DNA of 15,469 nt from JAJRZX01 sp964407495 (lineage in GTDB: Bacteria; Desulfobacterota; GWC2-55-46; JADFVP01). A model generated the notes under the pieces. That model saw only the letters and a list, made by a program, of their open reading frames with translations, searched no databases and was not told where the DNA came from. The position numbers and the translations under genes are program-made. This document shows positions 1 to 6,771 of this stretch, one piece after another. The first letter of the stretch is position 1. Each line of letters opens with the position of its first letter. Location: assembly GCA_964407495.1 (NCBI GenBank), contig CAYOVP010000046.1, positions 1-15,469 of the forward strand, given 5' to 3'.

Positions 1-115
1 TCTGTTGAGTGTTGAGATTGTAGATGTGTGGTTATTGTGTTGTGGTTGGGTGTGTGTATTTTGGTTGTTGGTTGGTGTTTGTGTGTTAGGGGGAGGGGGG
101 TGTGTGTGTTTTGTG
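1..115. other. GT-rich, cytosine-free low-complexity tract
   Basis: On the + strand the only C among the first 115 bases is at position 2; the next is at 116. The tract is mostly GT, GGT and TTG runs and includes the G-block at 90-100. No convincing gene, RNA or promoter is visible. The open frame from 102 to 371 is a composition artefact that runs into the real gene at 323. The tract lies at the window edge, so its full length is unknown. It could be a genuine strand-skewed low-complexity region or an assembly or sequencing artefact. Confidence 0.7.
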
Positions 116-155
116 CGTGTTGGGGTGGGTGGGAGATGGTTATAGTGGGCAGGGG

Positions 156-265
156 TGGAACTGGGGCATGGAAGGGGGGATGACTGGCCGGGATGGTTGG
201 CCGGAATGGTTGGGGGCATGGCAGGGGGTATGGAACTGGGGCATGGACGGGCGATGGCTCGGCGG
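156..265. repeat. Degenerate ~12-nt G-rich tandem array with a 17-nt direct repeat
   Basis: ATG-starting units begin at about 168, 180, 193, 206, 218, 230, 243 and 254, a spacing of 11 to 13 nt; most start ATGG and continue with a G-rich stretch. Within the region, TGGAACTGGGGCATGGA occurs exactly twice (156-172 and 231-247). The period is not a clean multiple of three, so this is unlikely to code for protein. G-runs at 122-133 and 147-155 just upstream could support a G-quadruplex. The array ends about 60 bases before the TlpA-like gene and may overlap its promoter region. Confidence 0.55.
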
Positions 266-322
266 CATTCGGGCAGGCGTATATGCCTTGTACGGTAAAG
301 AAGAGCAAGGGGACGAAGAGAG

Positions 323-907
323 ATGGCTGAAGAGAAAAAGGGTGAGGGCGGCCTCCCAAAGGGCGTTATAATCGGCATAGTAGTCGTGGCCATAATCGTC
401 GTAGTCGCTGTCGTTCTCAGTCAGAAACAGAAGTTCACCCTAATGACGCCTGGCGCCGAGGCCATAGACTTCACACTTCCTGACCTCGACGGCGAGGAGC
501 ATACGCTCTCCAAGATGCGCGGGAAGGTGGTCTTCCTCAACTTCTGGGCCACGTGGTGCGGCCCCTGCCAGGATGAAATCCCCTCCATGGAGGTAATGCA
601 CAAGAGGTACAGGGGACGGCCCTTCAAGATTGTCGCCGTGAGCGTTGATACGGCCGCAGACGATGTGGTAAGGAAGTTCGCCGAGAAGTACGGCATCTCC
701 TTTCTCATACTCCATGACCGCAAGGGTTCACTCAAGGACGCCTACAAGACAACCGGTGTTCCCGAGACCTTTATAATAGACCAGAACGGTATAGTGGCCG
801 AGAAGGTATGGGGCCCAAGGGACTGGTCTGACCCAAAGAACCTCGTCACCATCGAGGCCCTTCTCAAAAACGGACCTCGCGCCCCTTCTTCCTACACCAG
901 GAAATAG
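323..907 (+). CDS. Membrane-anchored TlpA/ResA-like thiol-disulfide oxidoreductase
   Basis: 194 aa. A short charged N-terminus (residues 1-12) is followed by one hydrophobic segment (about 13-33), so the protein is probably inner-membrane anchored with its thioredoxin domain in the periplasm. The domain covers about 43-180 and has the redox motif WCGPC at 78-82 (Cys79 and Cys82) and the cis-proline loop TGVPETF with Pro147. This is the TlpA/ResA/AhpC-TSA-like fold, whose members reduce disulfides in periplasmic proteins, classically apocytochrome c. The next gene encodes CcdA, the usual electron donor for such proteins, which supports a reducing role. ATG 323 is preceded by purine-rich AAGGGG and GAAGAGAG. 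The exact client (cytochrome c or another exported thiol protein) cannot be told from sequence. Confidence 0.93.
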   Translation: MAEEKKGEGGLPKGVIIGIVVVAIIVVVAVVLSQKQKFTLMTPGAEAIDFTLPDLDGEEHTLSKMRGKVVFLNFWATWCGPCQDEIPSMEVMHKRYRGRPFKIVAVSVDTAADDVVRKFAEKYGISFLILHDRKGSLKDAYKTTGVPETFIIDQNGIVAEKVWGPRDWSDPKNLVTIEALLKNGPRAPSSYTRK

Positions 908-998
908 GAGTCCTCGTCTCGTCGCCTTCCCTTCCGGCCCCTCGGCCTGTCTGACGAGTTCTTTAGGAATAGGCATACCTTAAACAAAGGAAAATGAA

Positions 999-1730
999 AT
1001 GAACACAGAAGTCAGCCTGTCACTGGCCTTTCTTGGCGGCATTCTTTCTTTCATATCACCCTGTGTGCTTCCGCTCGTGCCATCCTACGTATCTTTTGTC
1101 ACGGGCATCTCCTTCGAGGACCTCACGGGCGAGTCATCGGGAGAACTCAAGAAGGTAATCCTCCTCAACTCCCTCATGTTCATCTTCGGCTTCACCACCG
1201 TCTTCGTCCTCATCCTGGGTTCCTCTGCCCAACTCTTCGGCTCCGTCTTTCTCCAGTACCAGGATATAGTACGCAAGGTGGGCGGCATCATCATCGTCCT
1301 CCTTGGCATACACATCATGGGGATAATAAACATAAAGATACTCCAGAGGGACAAGAGGTTCCACTTCTTCAAGGACAAACCCGCAGGTTTCATCGGCTCA
1401 TTCTTCGTGGGAATAGGCTTTGCCGCTGGCTGGACCCCCTGCATAGGCCCCATACTCTCTGCCATCTTCGCCGTTGCCGCCACATCCACGAGCCCCTTTG
1501 CCGGCATGAAACTCTTCCTTGCCTACTCCTTTGGCCTGGCCATACCCTTCTTCCTCACCTCGCTCGGCATCAATACCTTTCTCCACCACTTCAACCGTGT
1601 AAAGAAACACATGAGGATCGTCTCCCTTGTCACCGGGTTCTTCCTCGTTCTGACAGGGGTCTTGATTTTCTTCAACTCACTTGCTATAATCTCCTCATTC
1701 TTGGACAGGTTCTTGCCGCAACTCAGTTGA
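999..1730 (+). CDS. ccdA: Cytochrome c biogenesis protein CcdA (thiol-reducing membrane transporter)
   Basis: 243 aa, within the usual length of the six-helix CcdA/DsbD-beta family. The two family motifs are present: SPCVLPLVPSY with Cys22 in the first helix, and GWTPCIGPILS with Cys148 in the fourth. In CcdA these cysteines carry electrons from cytoplasmic thioredoxin to periplasmic TlpA/ResA-type proteins. Hydrophobic segments lie near residues 6-34, 54-82, 91-112, 130-160, 168-192 and 206-236. The start is ATG 999 with AAAGGAA 7-13 bases upstream; an overlapping ATG at 994 is out of frame and stops at once. The gene lies 91 nt after the TlpA-like gene and 18 nt before the glutaredoxin-like gene, so all three are probably co-transcribed. 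Confidence 0.95.
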   Translation: MNTEVSLSLAFLGGILSFISPCVLPLVPSYVSFVTGISFEDLTGESSGELKKVILLNSLMFIFGFTTVFVLILGSSAQLFGSVFLQYQDIVRKVGGIIIVLLGIHIMGIINIKILQRDKRFHFFKDKPAGFIGSFFVGIGFAAGWTPCIGPILSAIFAVAATSTSPFAGMKLFLAYSFGLAIPFFLTSLGINTFLHHFNRVKKHMRIVSLVTGFFLVLTGVLIFFNSLAIISSFLDRFLPQLS

Positions 1731-1748
1731 AAAACAGAGGGGTTAACC

Positions 1749-2099
1749 ATGACCAAACTTCGTGTGGACATCTATGCCATGCAGGACTGTCTGCCGTGCT
1801 CTTTCGCGACTGAGGGAGACCCGCTCTCGGGTCAGACCTGCGTTCTCTGTCAATCTGCCAGGGATGTGCTCCGAAAGGTGCAGGAAGAGATACCTTTTGT
1901 TCTCAATGAGATAGATATCTCGGCCAATAAAGACCTGGAGCGACGGTACAGCGATAACATACCCACTGTATTCATAAACGGCAAGAAGTCTTTCAAGTTC
2001 AAGGTGGACGAGACAGAGTTTCGAAAGAAGGTGAAAAGAGAGATTATAAAGGCAGGCATATCCCGGTACAGGGAGCGTAAGAAGGAAACCTCGCTCTGA
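1749..2099 (+). CDS. Glutaredoxin-like small thioredoxin-fold protein with two CXXC motifs
   Basis: 116 aa, with no signal peptide, so probably cytoplasmic. From residue 31 onward it reads as a glutaredoxin-like domain: CVLC at 31-34, a helix (QSARDVLRKV), a strand ending in NEIDIS, then NIPTVFING with the expected cis-proline, and a charged C-terminal helix. A second pair, CLPC, lies at 14-17, separated from the first by a polar Gly/Pro-containing segment. The first strand (KLRVDIYAM) ends just before CLPC, so residues 14-30 look like an insertion placing an extra CXXC ahead of the active-site helix. ATG 1749 follows AGAGGGG with good spacing. Its place 18 nt after ccdA suggests a role in the same redox relay, perhaps on the cytoplasmic side. 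Substrate unknown. Confidence 0.8.
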   Translation: MTKLRVDIYAMQDCLPCSFATEGDPLSGQTCVLCQSARDVLRKVQEEIPFVLNEIDISANKDLERRYSDNIPTVFINGKKSFKFKVDETEFRKKVKREIIKAGISRYRERKKETSL

Positions 2100-2230
2100 A
2101 CGCCGCGCCCATGCCCGCCCCATTCCCGCCTTATCTACATCTGTCCTTCCCTTGCGTCTTCTTGATGCAGGGGGTTTTTTCTTTGCCCCTCCGAGCGGCC
2201 CTTCCAAGACGCCACAAGTACCGGTCTTTC

Positions 2231-2259
2231 TTGCTTTTGATGCATGGATTGGTTATATT
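2231..2259 (+). promoter_or_regulatory. Candidate sigma-70 promoter
   Basis: TTGCTT (2231-2236) is followed after exactly 17 nt by TATATT (2254-2259). Matches to TTGACA/TATAAT are 4 of 6 and 5 of 6. It could drive the DUF4390-NtrYX operon or a short RNA ending at the terminator about 90 nt downstream. Prediction by eye only. Confidence 0.35.
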
Positions 2260-2319
2260 CAACGGGAAGGGGGGCCTTAAACCGCCCCTGGCCGAGCCCT
2301 GCTGGCTCCACCTGCGCAC

Positions 2320-2352
2320 GGAGACTCCCGGGCTTGGCGCGTCTCCTTTTTT
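2320..2352 (+). terminator. Candidate intrinsic terminator
   Basis: GGAGAC (2320-2325) pairs perfectly with GTCTCC (2341-2346), and six T follow at once (2347-2352). The loop is 15 nt and contains a CCCGGG palindrome. It could end transcription of the redox operon or of a short RNA started near 2266. The stem is short, so efficiency is uncertain. Confidence 0.5.
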
Positions 2353-2470
2353 GTTCAGGAGGAGGGGGGGAGGGAAGAGATGCCTGTATCTACATTGGGA
2401 ACCGGGCCAGACCTCACCCAGTGCCCCTTCTTTCATCTACGGCCCCTTGAGGCGTACTCCATATAAATAT

Positions 2471-3037
2471 ATGAAAAAATACCTGCTCCTCATACTCACA
2501 CTCCTCTTCATCGCGGCCCTGGCCCTGCCAGGACCTGCCATGGCAACAAAGCCGCACGTGGGGGATGTTACTGTAAGCGCCTCGCCCGACTCTCTGAGCC
2601 TCTCCTTTACAGTGGAGAACGCCTTTCCCAGGAGGGTGGAGGAGGCCATAAAAAGCGGTGTGCCTACATCCTTCAACTTCATAGTGAATCTTACGCGCGT
2701 GCGGGGTTTCTGGTTTGACAAGAACATGGGCCACTGGGAGTTCCATCACACCGTCAAATACGATACGCTGAAAGAGGTATACGAGATAACGCTCGAGGAA
2801 AAGGGCTCGCTCAAGGTGGTCACGAAGGACTACGAGGAGATGAAGCATATCATGAGTTCGCCCGAGTCCGTGGCGCTCCGCGCAGGATGGGACCTTCCGC
2901 GCGGTTATGACTACGAACTGCAGATCATGGCAGAACTCAGGAGCATCAGGCTCCCCTTCCGCCTCGATTACATGCTCTTTTTCCTGAGACTCTGGGATAT
3001 CGATACAGACTGGTATTCCTACAGGTTTACCTATTGA
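2471..3037 (+). CDS. DUF4390-family exported protein
   Basis: 188 aa. An N-terminal signal peptide (lysines at 2-3, hydrophobic core about 5-19, likely cleavage after AMA at 23-25) directs it out of the cytoplasm. The rest resembles DUF4390 proteins: a first strand DVTVSASPDSLSLSFTVENAF, a segment with EAIKSGVPTSFNFIVNL, and a C-terminal part ending in a tryptophan/tyrosine-rich stretch. The family has no established biochemical function but often sits directly upstream of NtrY-like/NtrX-like pairs, as here, so a role in periplasmic sensing is a reasonable inference. ATG 2471 was chosen because the signal peptide begins there; the SD is weak. The stop overlaps the following kinase start, suggesting translational coupling. 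Confidence 0.82.
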   Translation: MKKYLLLILTLLFIAALALPGPAMATKPHVGDVTVSASPDSLSLSFTVENAFPRRVEEAIKSGVPTSFNFIVNLTRVRGFWFDKNMGHWEFHHTVKYDTLKEVYEITLEEKGSLKVVTKDYEEMKHIMSSPESVALRAGWDLPRGYDYELQIMAELRSIRLPFRLDYMLFFLRLWDIDTDWYSYRFTY

Positions 3038-5268
3038 TAAGCAAGATGAAGAGCACCAGCAGAGCCGAGGCAGACCAGAAGCGGCGCCGGAGAGAAGTCC
3101 TCATCATCATCGCCGTTCTCCCCGTCATCGTCCTCCTGACCTACTTCGAGTCTCATATCACCATCATCAGCGATAATGTACCCATCCCGGCCAATATCCT
3201 CATCCTCGGTCTCATAAACCTCAATATCATCCTCCTCGTTGTCGTCATCTTCCTCGTTCTGCGCAACATGGTGAAGATCTTCTTCGAGCGCAAGAGCAAG
3301 GTCATGGGCTCGCGCCTCATGACCCGCCTCATCACCGCCTTTGTCTCGCTCTCCATTATCCCCACAATGATATTCTTCTTCGTGGTCATTACCTTCATCA
3401 ACAGGAGCATAGACGGGTGGTTCAACATCAAGATAGAGGATTCCCTCCAGGAGTCCCTGGAACTTGGCCAGAACTACTACCGTGACATGAAGGAGAAGAT
3501 GCTCTCCGGGGCGCGCATCATAGCAGTTGCCGCCGGAAAGGGCGCCCTCTCGCCCGACTCGGCAGTGCTTCGCGACTTCATATACAAGCGCATGGCAGAG
3601 AACGACTACTCCACCATCGAGGTCTTCAACAGGGGCGGAAGACGAATCATGTACTTTGTCTCAGACACGGTGGAGGAAGGCACTGTGCCTGACGTGAACA
3701 TGGAGCGTATCAGGGCTACCTTCCAGGGCCAGCCCCTGAGTTTTGTCCAGAGCCTCTCGCTCGGTGACGTGGTGCGCGGCTCCTATCCTGTGGTGCTCCC
3801 CGGCCCGCGGCCCCGCGTCATCGGTGCCGTGGTGGTGAGTTACCATGTTCCCCTCAGCCTTGTTGACAAGATGAAGGAGATCTCCACTGCCTTCGAGGGG
3901 TACAAGCAGATGAAACTCCTCAAGAACCCTGTAAAGACCAGTTACTTCGTCATCCTCCTCATCATCCTCCTCCTCATCGTCTTCTTCTCCATCTGGATAG
4001 GCAGGTACCTGGCACGGGGCATTACAGAGCCCATATACGAACTTGCCAACGGTACCAACGAGGTGGCCGGAGGCAACCTTGATTTTCGCATCAACGTCGA
4101 GTCGGACGATGAGATAGGCCTTCTCGTAAGGTCTTTCAACCGCATGACAGAAGACCTCAAGGCAGGAAAGACCCGCATAGAAGAGGCCAACCTGGACCTC
4201 AGGAAGACCAACGCCGAGCTCGAGCAGAGACGGCGGTACATGGGCATTGTCCTGGACAACATAACCGCTGGCATCATCTCCATAGACCGCCACGGGAAGA
4301 TAACCTCCATAAACAGGGTGGCCGCCGAGATGCTCGGCACGGACGAGTCCTATGCCCTTTCGAGAAACTACCGCGAGGTCCTGCGCGAGGAAGACCGCGA
4401 AGTCTTTCGCGACCTCATACGCCACATGAACGAGATAGGGGCCGAGTCCATGGAGAAGCAACTCAGCATCAAGGTGGGCGATAAGACCATAATGGTCCTC
4501 GTGAACCTCAACGCCCTTCGTGACGACAAGGGCAACTACCTCGGCATGGTGGCAGTCCTCGACGACCTTACTCATCTTCTCAAGACGCAGAGGATGCAGG
4601 CCTGGAAGGAAGTAGCCAAGCGCATAGCCCACGAGATAAAGAACCCCCTCACACCAATAAAACTATCGGCACAGAGGCTGCGTAAGAAGTACCTCCAGAA
4701 CTTCACTGATACCGATATCTTCGACGAGTGCACGGAGACCATAATAAAACAGGTGGACGAACTCAAGGTCCTGGTGGACGAGTTCTCCAATTTTGCGCGT
4801 ATGCCAGCCGTGAACCCCACCCCGAACGACCTCAACGAGGTGGTACGCGAGACTGTGGCTCTGTACAAGACAGGGCAGAAGAACATCACCTACAATGTCT
4901 ACACCGACGCCTCCATGCCCATACTGAACATAGACCGCGACCAGATAAAACGGGCCCTCATAAACCTCTTTGACAACGCTGCCGCGGCCCTCGATGGCAA
5001 TGGCGCCATCACGGTGAGGACCACCTTTGACCCCTCCATGCAGATAGCCAGGGTAGAGGTCATAGACAATGGCACTGGCATCCAGCCCGAGGCGAGAGAG
5101 CGCCTCTTTGAGCCCTATTTTTCCACGAAGAAGACGGGCACCGGCCTTGGACTTGCCATCGTCAACAACATCATCTCTGACCATAACGGGTACATAAGGG
5201 TAAAGGACAACCCAGGGGGAGGCACCATCTTCATAATAGAACTCCCCGTAAGGACGGTGAACATATGA
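3034..5268 (+). CDS. NtrY-like membrane sensor histidine kinase (HAMP-PAS-HisKA-HATPase)
   Basis: 744 aa, the usual NtrY size. Hydrophobic segments at about 21-37, 52-77, 96-121 and 302-323 leave an extracytoplasmic sensor region around 122-300. Then come HAMP (about 323-376), a coiled linker, PAS (about 400-515), the dimerisation domain with phospho-acceptor His533 in IAHEIKNPLTPIKLS, and the ATPase domain with N-box NLFDNAA (644-650), G1 VIDNGTGI (676-683) and TGTGLGL (701-707). It should autophosphorylate and pass phosphate to the regulator encoded next. The start is TTG 3034, overlapping the preceding TGA with AGG eight bases upstream; ATG 3046, which removes four residues, is equally plausible. 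The stop overlaps the regulator start as ATGA. The stimulus is unknown; the nitrogen link of the family name should not be assumed. Confidence 0.92.
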   Translation: MISKMKSTSRAEADQKRRRREVLIIIAVLPVIVLLTYFESHITIISDNVPIPANILILGLINLNIILLVVVIFLVLRNMVKIFFERKSKVMGSRLMTRLITAFVSLSIIPTMIFFFVVITFINRSIDGWFNIKIEDSLQESLELGQNYYRDMKEKMLSGARIIAVAAGKGALSPDSAVLRDFIYKRMAENDYSTIEVFNRGGRRIMYFVSDTVEEGTVPDVNMERIRATFQGQPLSFVQSLSLGDVVRGSYPVVLPGPRPRVIGAVVVSYHVPLSLVDKMKEISTAFEGYKQMKLLKNPVKTSYFVILLIILLLIVFFSIWIGRYLARGITEPIYELANGTNEVAGGNLDFRINVESDDEIGLLVRSFNRMTEDLKAGKTRIEEANLDLRKTNAELEQRRRYMGIVLDNITAGIISIDRHGKITSINRVAAEMLGTDESYALSRNYREVLREEDREVFRDLIRHMNEIGAESMEKQLSIKVGDKTIMVLVNLNALRDDKGNYLGMVAVLDDLTHLLKTQRMQAWKEVAKRIAHEIKNPLTPIKLSAQRLRKKYLQNFTDTDIFDECTETIIKQVDELKVLVDEFSNFARMPAVNPTPNDLNEVVRETVALYKTGQKNITYNVYTDASMPILNIDRDQIKRALINLFDNAAAALDGNGAITVRTTFDPSMQIARVEVIDNGTGIQPEARERLFEPYFSTKKTGTGLGLAIVNNIISDHNGYIRVKDNPGGGTIFIIELPVRTVNI

Positions 5269-6626
5269 GCAGGATAATGGTAGTCGATGATGAGAAGAAC
5301 ATCTGCGAGGCGCTCGGAGGCGTGCTCACCGATGAGGGCTATACTGTCGTTACCGCGCCAGATGCCGAGTCTGCCCTGAAGGCGCTTCCAGTGGAAGGTC
5401 CTGACGTGGTGCTCCTCGACATATGGCTCCCCGGCATGGACGGCATAGCGGCGCTCAAGGAGATGAAGGCCATTGACCCCGAGGTGGAGGTCATCATGAT
5501 ATCGGGCCATGCCAGCATAGAGACAGCCGTGGAGGCCACAAAACTGGGGGCCTACGACTTCATAGAAAAACCCGTCTCCCTGGACAAGGTACTCCTTACG
5601 GTGGAACATGCCCTGGCGCACAGGAGGCTCTCCAGCGAGGTGAGGGAACTTCGTGAGAAGGCCCTCGAAAAATACGAGATAATCGGCGAGACCCCTGTGA
5701 TGAAGGCCCTGAAGAAAGACATTGCCCGCGCCGCTCCGTCGGACTCCTGGATTCTCATAACCGGCGAGAACGGCACGGGTAAGGAGGTCGTTGCCCATAA
5801 TATCCATCTCCTTTCCACGCGTTCGGCCGCTCCTTTCGTTGAGGTAAACTGTGCCGCCATACCCGAGGAACTCATAGAGTCCGAACTATTTGGGCATGAG
5901 AAGGGCGCCTTCACCGGCGCGGTCTCCAAGAAAAAGGGCAAGTTCGACCTGGCCGACAGGGGTTCCATATTCCTCGACGAGATAGGCGACATGAGCATGC
6001 GTACGCAGGCAAAGATACTGCGTATCCTTCAGGAGCAGACCTTCGAGCGTGTGGGAGGCACGGAACTCATTCGCGTGGACGTGCGCGTCATAGCGGCCAC
6101 GAACAAGGACCTTCGCGAGGAGATAAAAAGGGGCAACTTCCGCGAAGACCTCTACTACCGCCTCAATGTCATACCCTTTGTGGTGCCACCCCTTAGAGAG
6201 CGTAGAGACGACATACCTCTCCTTGTGGAGTTCTTTCTCAGGGAGGCCTCACGTAAGTCGGGCGTTGAGGCCCCGGGCGTAGACGATGATGTGATGAAGA
6301 GGCTCCTCGAGTACCGGTGGCCGGGCAATGTGCGTGAACTCAAGAACCTCGTGGAGAGACTCGTCATCATGAGTCCAGGGCCCTCCATAACCCTCGATGA
6401 CCTGCCTTCCTATATAAGCGGCCGTACGTCCAGCGCAGGCCACGACGACCTCTTTTCCCGAAGTACTCTCCGCGACGCCAGGTCTTCCTTTGAAAAGGAG
6501 TTCATAAGGCGTAAACTCAAGGCCCATGGCGGCAATATAGCCCGCACCGCCGAGGCCATTGGCATAGAGAGGAGCCACCTCTACAGGAAGATCAAGAGTT
6601 ACGGCATCGAGCACGAGGACCTCTGA
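5265..6626 (+). CDS. NtrX/NtrC-like sigma-54-dependent response regulator
   Basis: 453 aa with the full three-domain layout. Receiver (about 1-120): acidic Asp8/Asp9, phospho-acceptor Asp52 in LLDIWLPGMDG, Ser80 and Lys102. AAA+ domain (about 138-385): Walker A GENGTGKE (167-174), an intact sigma-54 contact loop GAFTGA (214-219), Walker B IFLDEI (235-240), and RWPGNVRELKNLVERL. The C-terminus is a Fis-type helix-turn-helix (about 412-447, GNIARTAEAIGIERSHLYRKI). It should activate sigma-54 promoters when phosphorylated by the NtrY-like kinase. The intact GAFTGA matters because some NtrX proteins have lost it. ATG 5265 overlaps the kinase stop by four bases. I see no clear -24/-12 promoter in the window, so targets probably lie elsewhere. 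Confidence 0.93.
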   Translation: MSRIMVVDDEKNICEALGGVLTDEGYTVVTAPDAESALKALPVEGPDVVLLDIWLPGMDGIAALKEMKAIDPEVEVIMISGHASIETAVEATKLGAYDFIEKPVSLDKVLLTVEHALAHRRLSSEVRELREKALEKYEIIGETPVMKALKKDIARAAPSDSWILITGENGTGKEVVAHNIHLLSTRSAAPFVEVNCAAIPEELIESELFGHEKGAFTGAVSKKKGKFDLADRGSIFLDEIGDMSMRTQAKILRILQEQTFERVGGTELIRVDVRVIAATNKDLREEIKRGNFREDLYYRLNVIPFVVPPLRERRDDIPLLVEFFLREASRKSGVEAPGVDDDVMKRLLEYRWPGNVRELKNLVERLVIMSPGPSITLDDLPSYISGRTSSAGHDDLFSRSTLRDARSSFEKEFIRRKLKAHGGNIARTAEAIGIERSHLYRKIKSYGIEHEDL

Positions 6627-6628
6627 AA

Positions 6629-6648
6629 AATCCTCCCTTTGGGGGATT
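6629..6648. terminator. Hairpin just after the regulator stop
   Basis: AATCCTCC (6629-6636) pairs with GGGGGATT (6641-6648), giving eight pairs including one G-T, with a CTTT loop. No T-run follows on the + strand, so it is weak as a + strand terminator. The A-run before it would form a T-tract on the opposite strand. It may instead protect the 3' end of the operon mRNA. Confidence 0.35.
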
Positions 6649-6726
6649 GACTGCAGGATATAATTATGATAAGGAAAAAATTTCATGAGCATTTAAGGCC
6701 CTGAACCGAGACGCCTGAATCAATAT

Positions 6727-6768
6727 GGGCGCCTGTCACCATGGGAAAATAATACTAAGGAGGCGCCC
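6727..6768 (+). promoter_or_regulatory. Inverted repeat overlapping the SD of the SBBP gene
   Basis: GGGCGCCT (6727-6734) is perfectly complementary to AGGCGCCC (6761-6768), with a 26-nt loop. The SD AAGGAGG occupies 6757-6763, so its last three bases lie in the stem, which ends three bases before ATG 6772. In mRNA this GC-rich 8-bp stem could hide the ribosome site. A three-codon frame (ATG 6741, TAA 6750-6752) sits in the loop. A DNA operator is an alternative reading. Confidence 0.45.
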
Positions 6769-6771
6769 GCC

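Larger units (their letters stand above)
2100..2470 (+). other. Intergenic region between the redox and DUF4390-NtrYX operons
   Basis: The gap is 371 nt. The DUF4390 frame stays open back to 2111, but the upstream translation looks nothing like the family and has no signal peptide, so I treat it as non-coding. The gap holds a candidate sigma-70 promoter (2231-2259), a candidate intrinsic terminator (2320-2352) and a purine block at 2357-2379. A 28-codon open frame (ATG 2380, TAA 2464-2466) ends four bases before the DUF4390 start; it has no recognisable product, and a leader-peptide role is only a possibility. Confidence 0.6.

Noticed and set aside
102..371. 89-codon Gly/Trp-rich open frame
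   Set aside because: It is the translation of the GT-rich tandem DNA, overlaps the start of the TlpA-like gene in another frame, and has no SD or family resemblance.
913..958. CTCGTC / GACGAG pairing between the tlpA-like gene and ccdA
   Set aside because: Only 6 bp with a loop of over 30 nt and no T-run, so it is not supportable as a terminator.
2304..2317. GG-N10-GC pattern resembling a sigma-54 promoter
   Set aside because: TGGCTC then GCGC fits only the GG and GC cores; the rest of the -12 element is wrong and the site falls against the terminator stem. One such match is expected by chance.
2111..2470. 120-codon upstream extension of the DUF4390 frame
   Set aside because: The extension is not DUF4390-like, spans a promoter and terminator, and would bury the signal peptide that begins at 2471.
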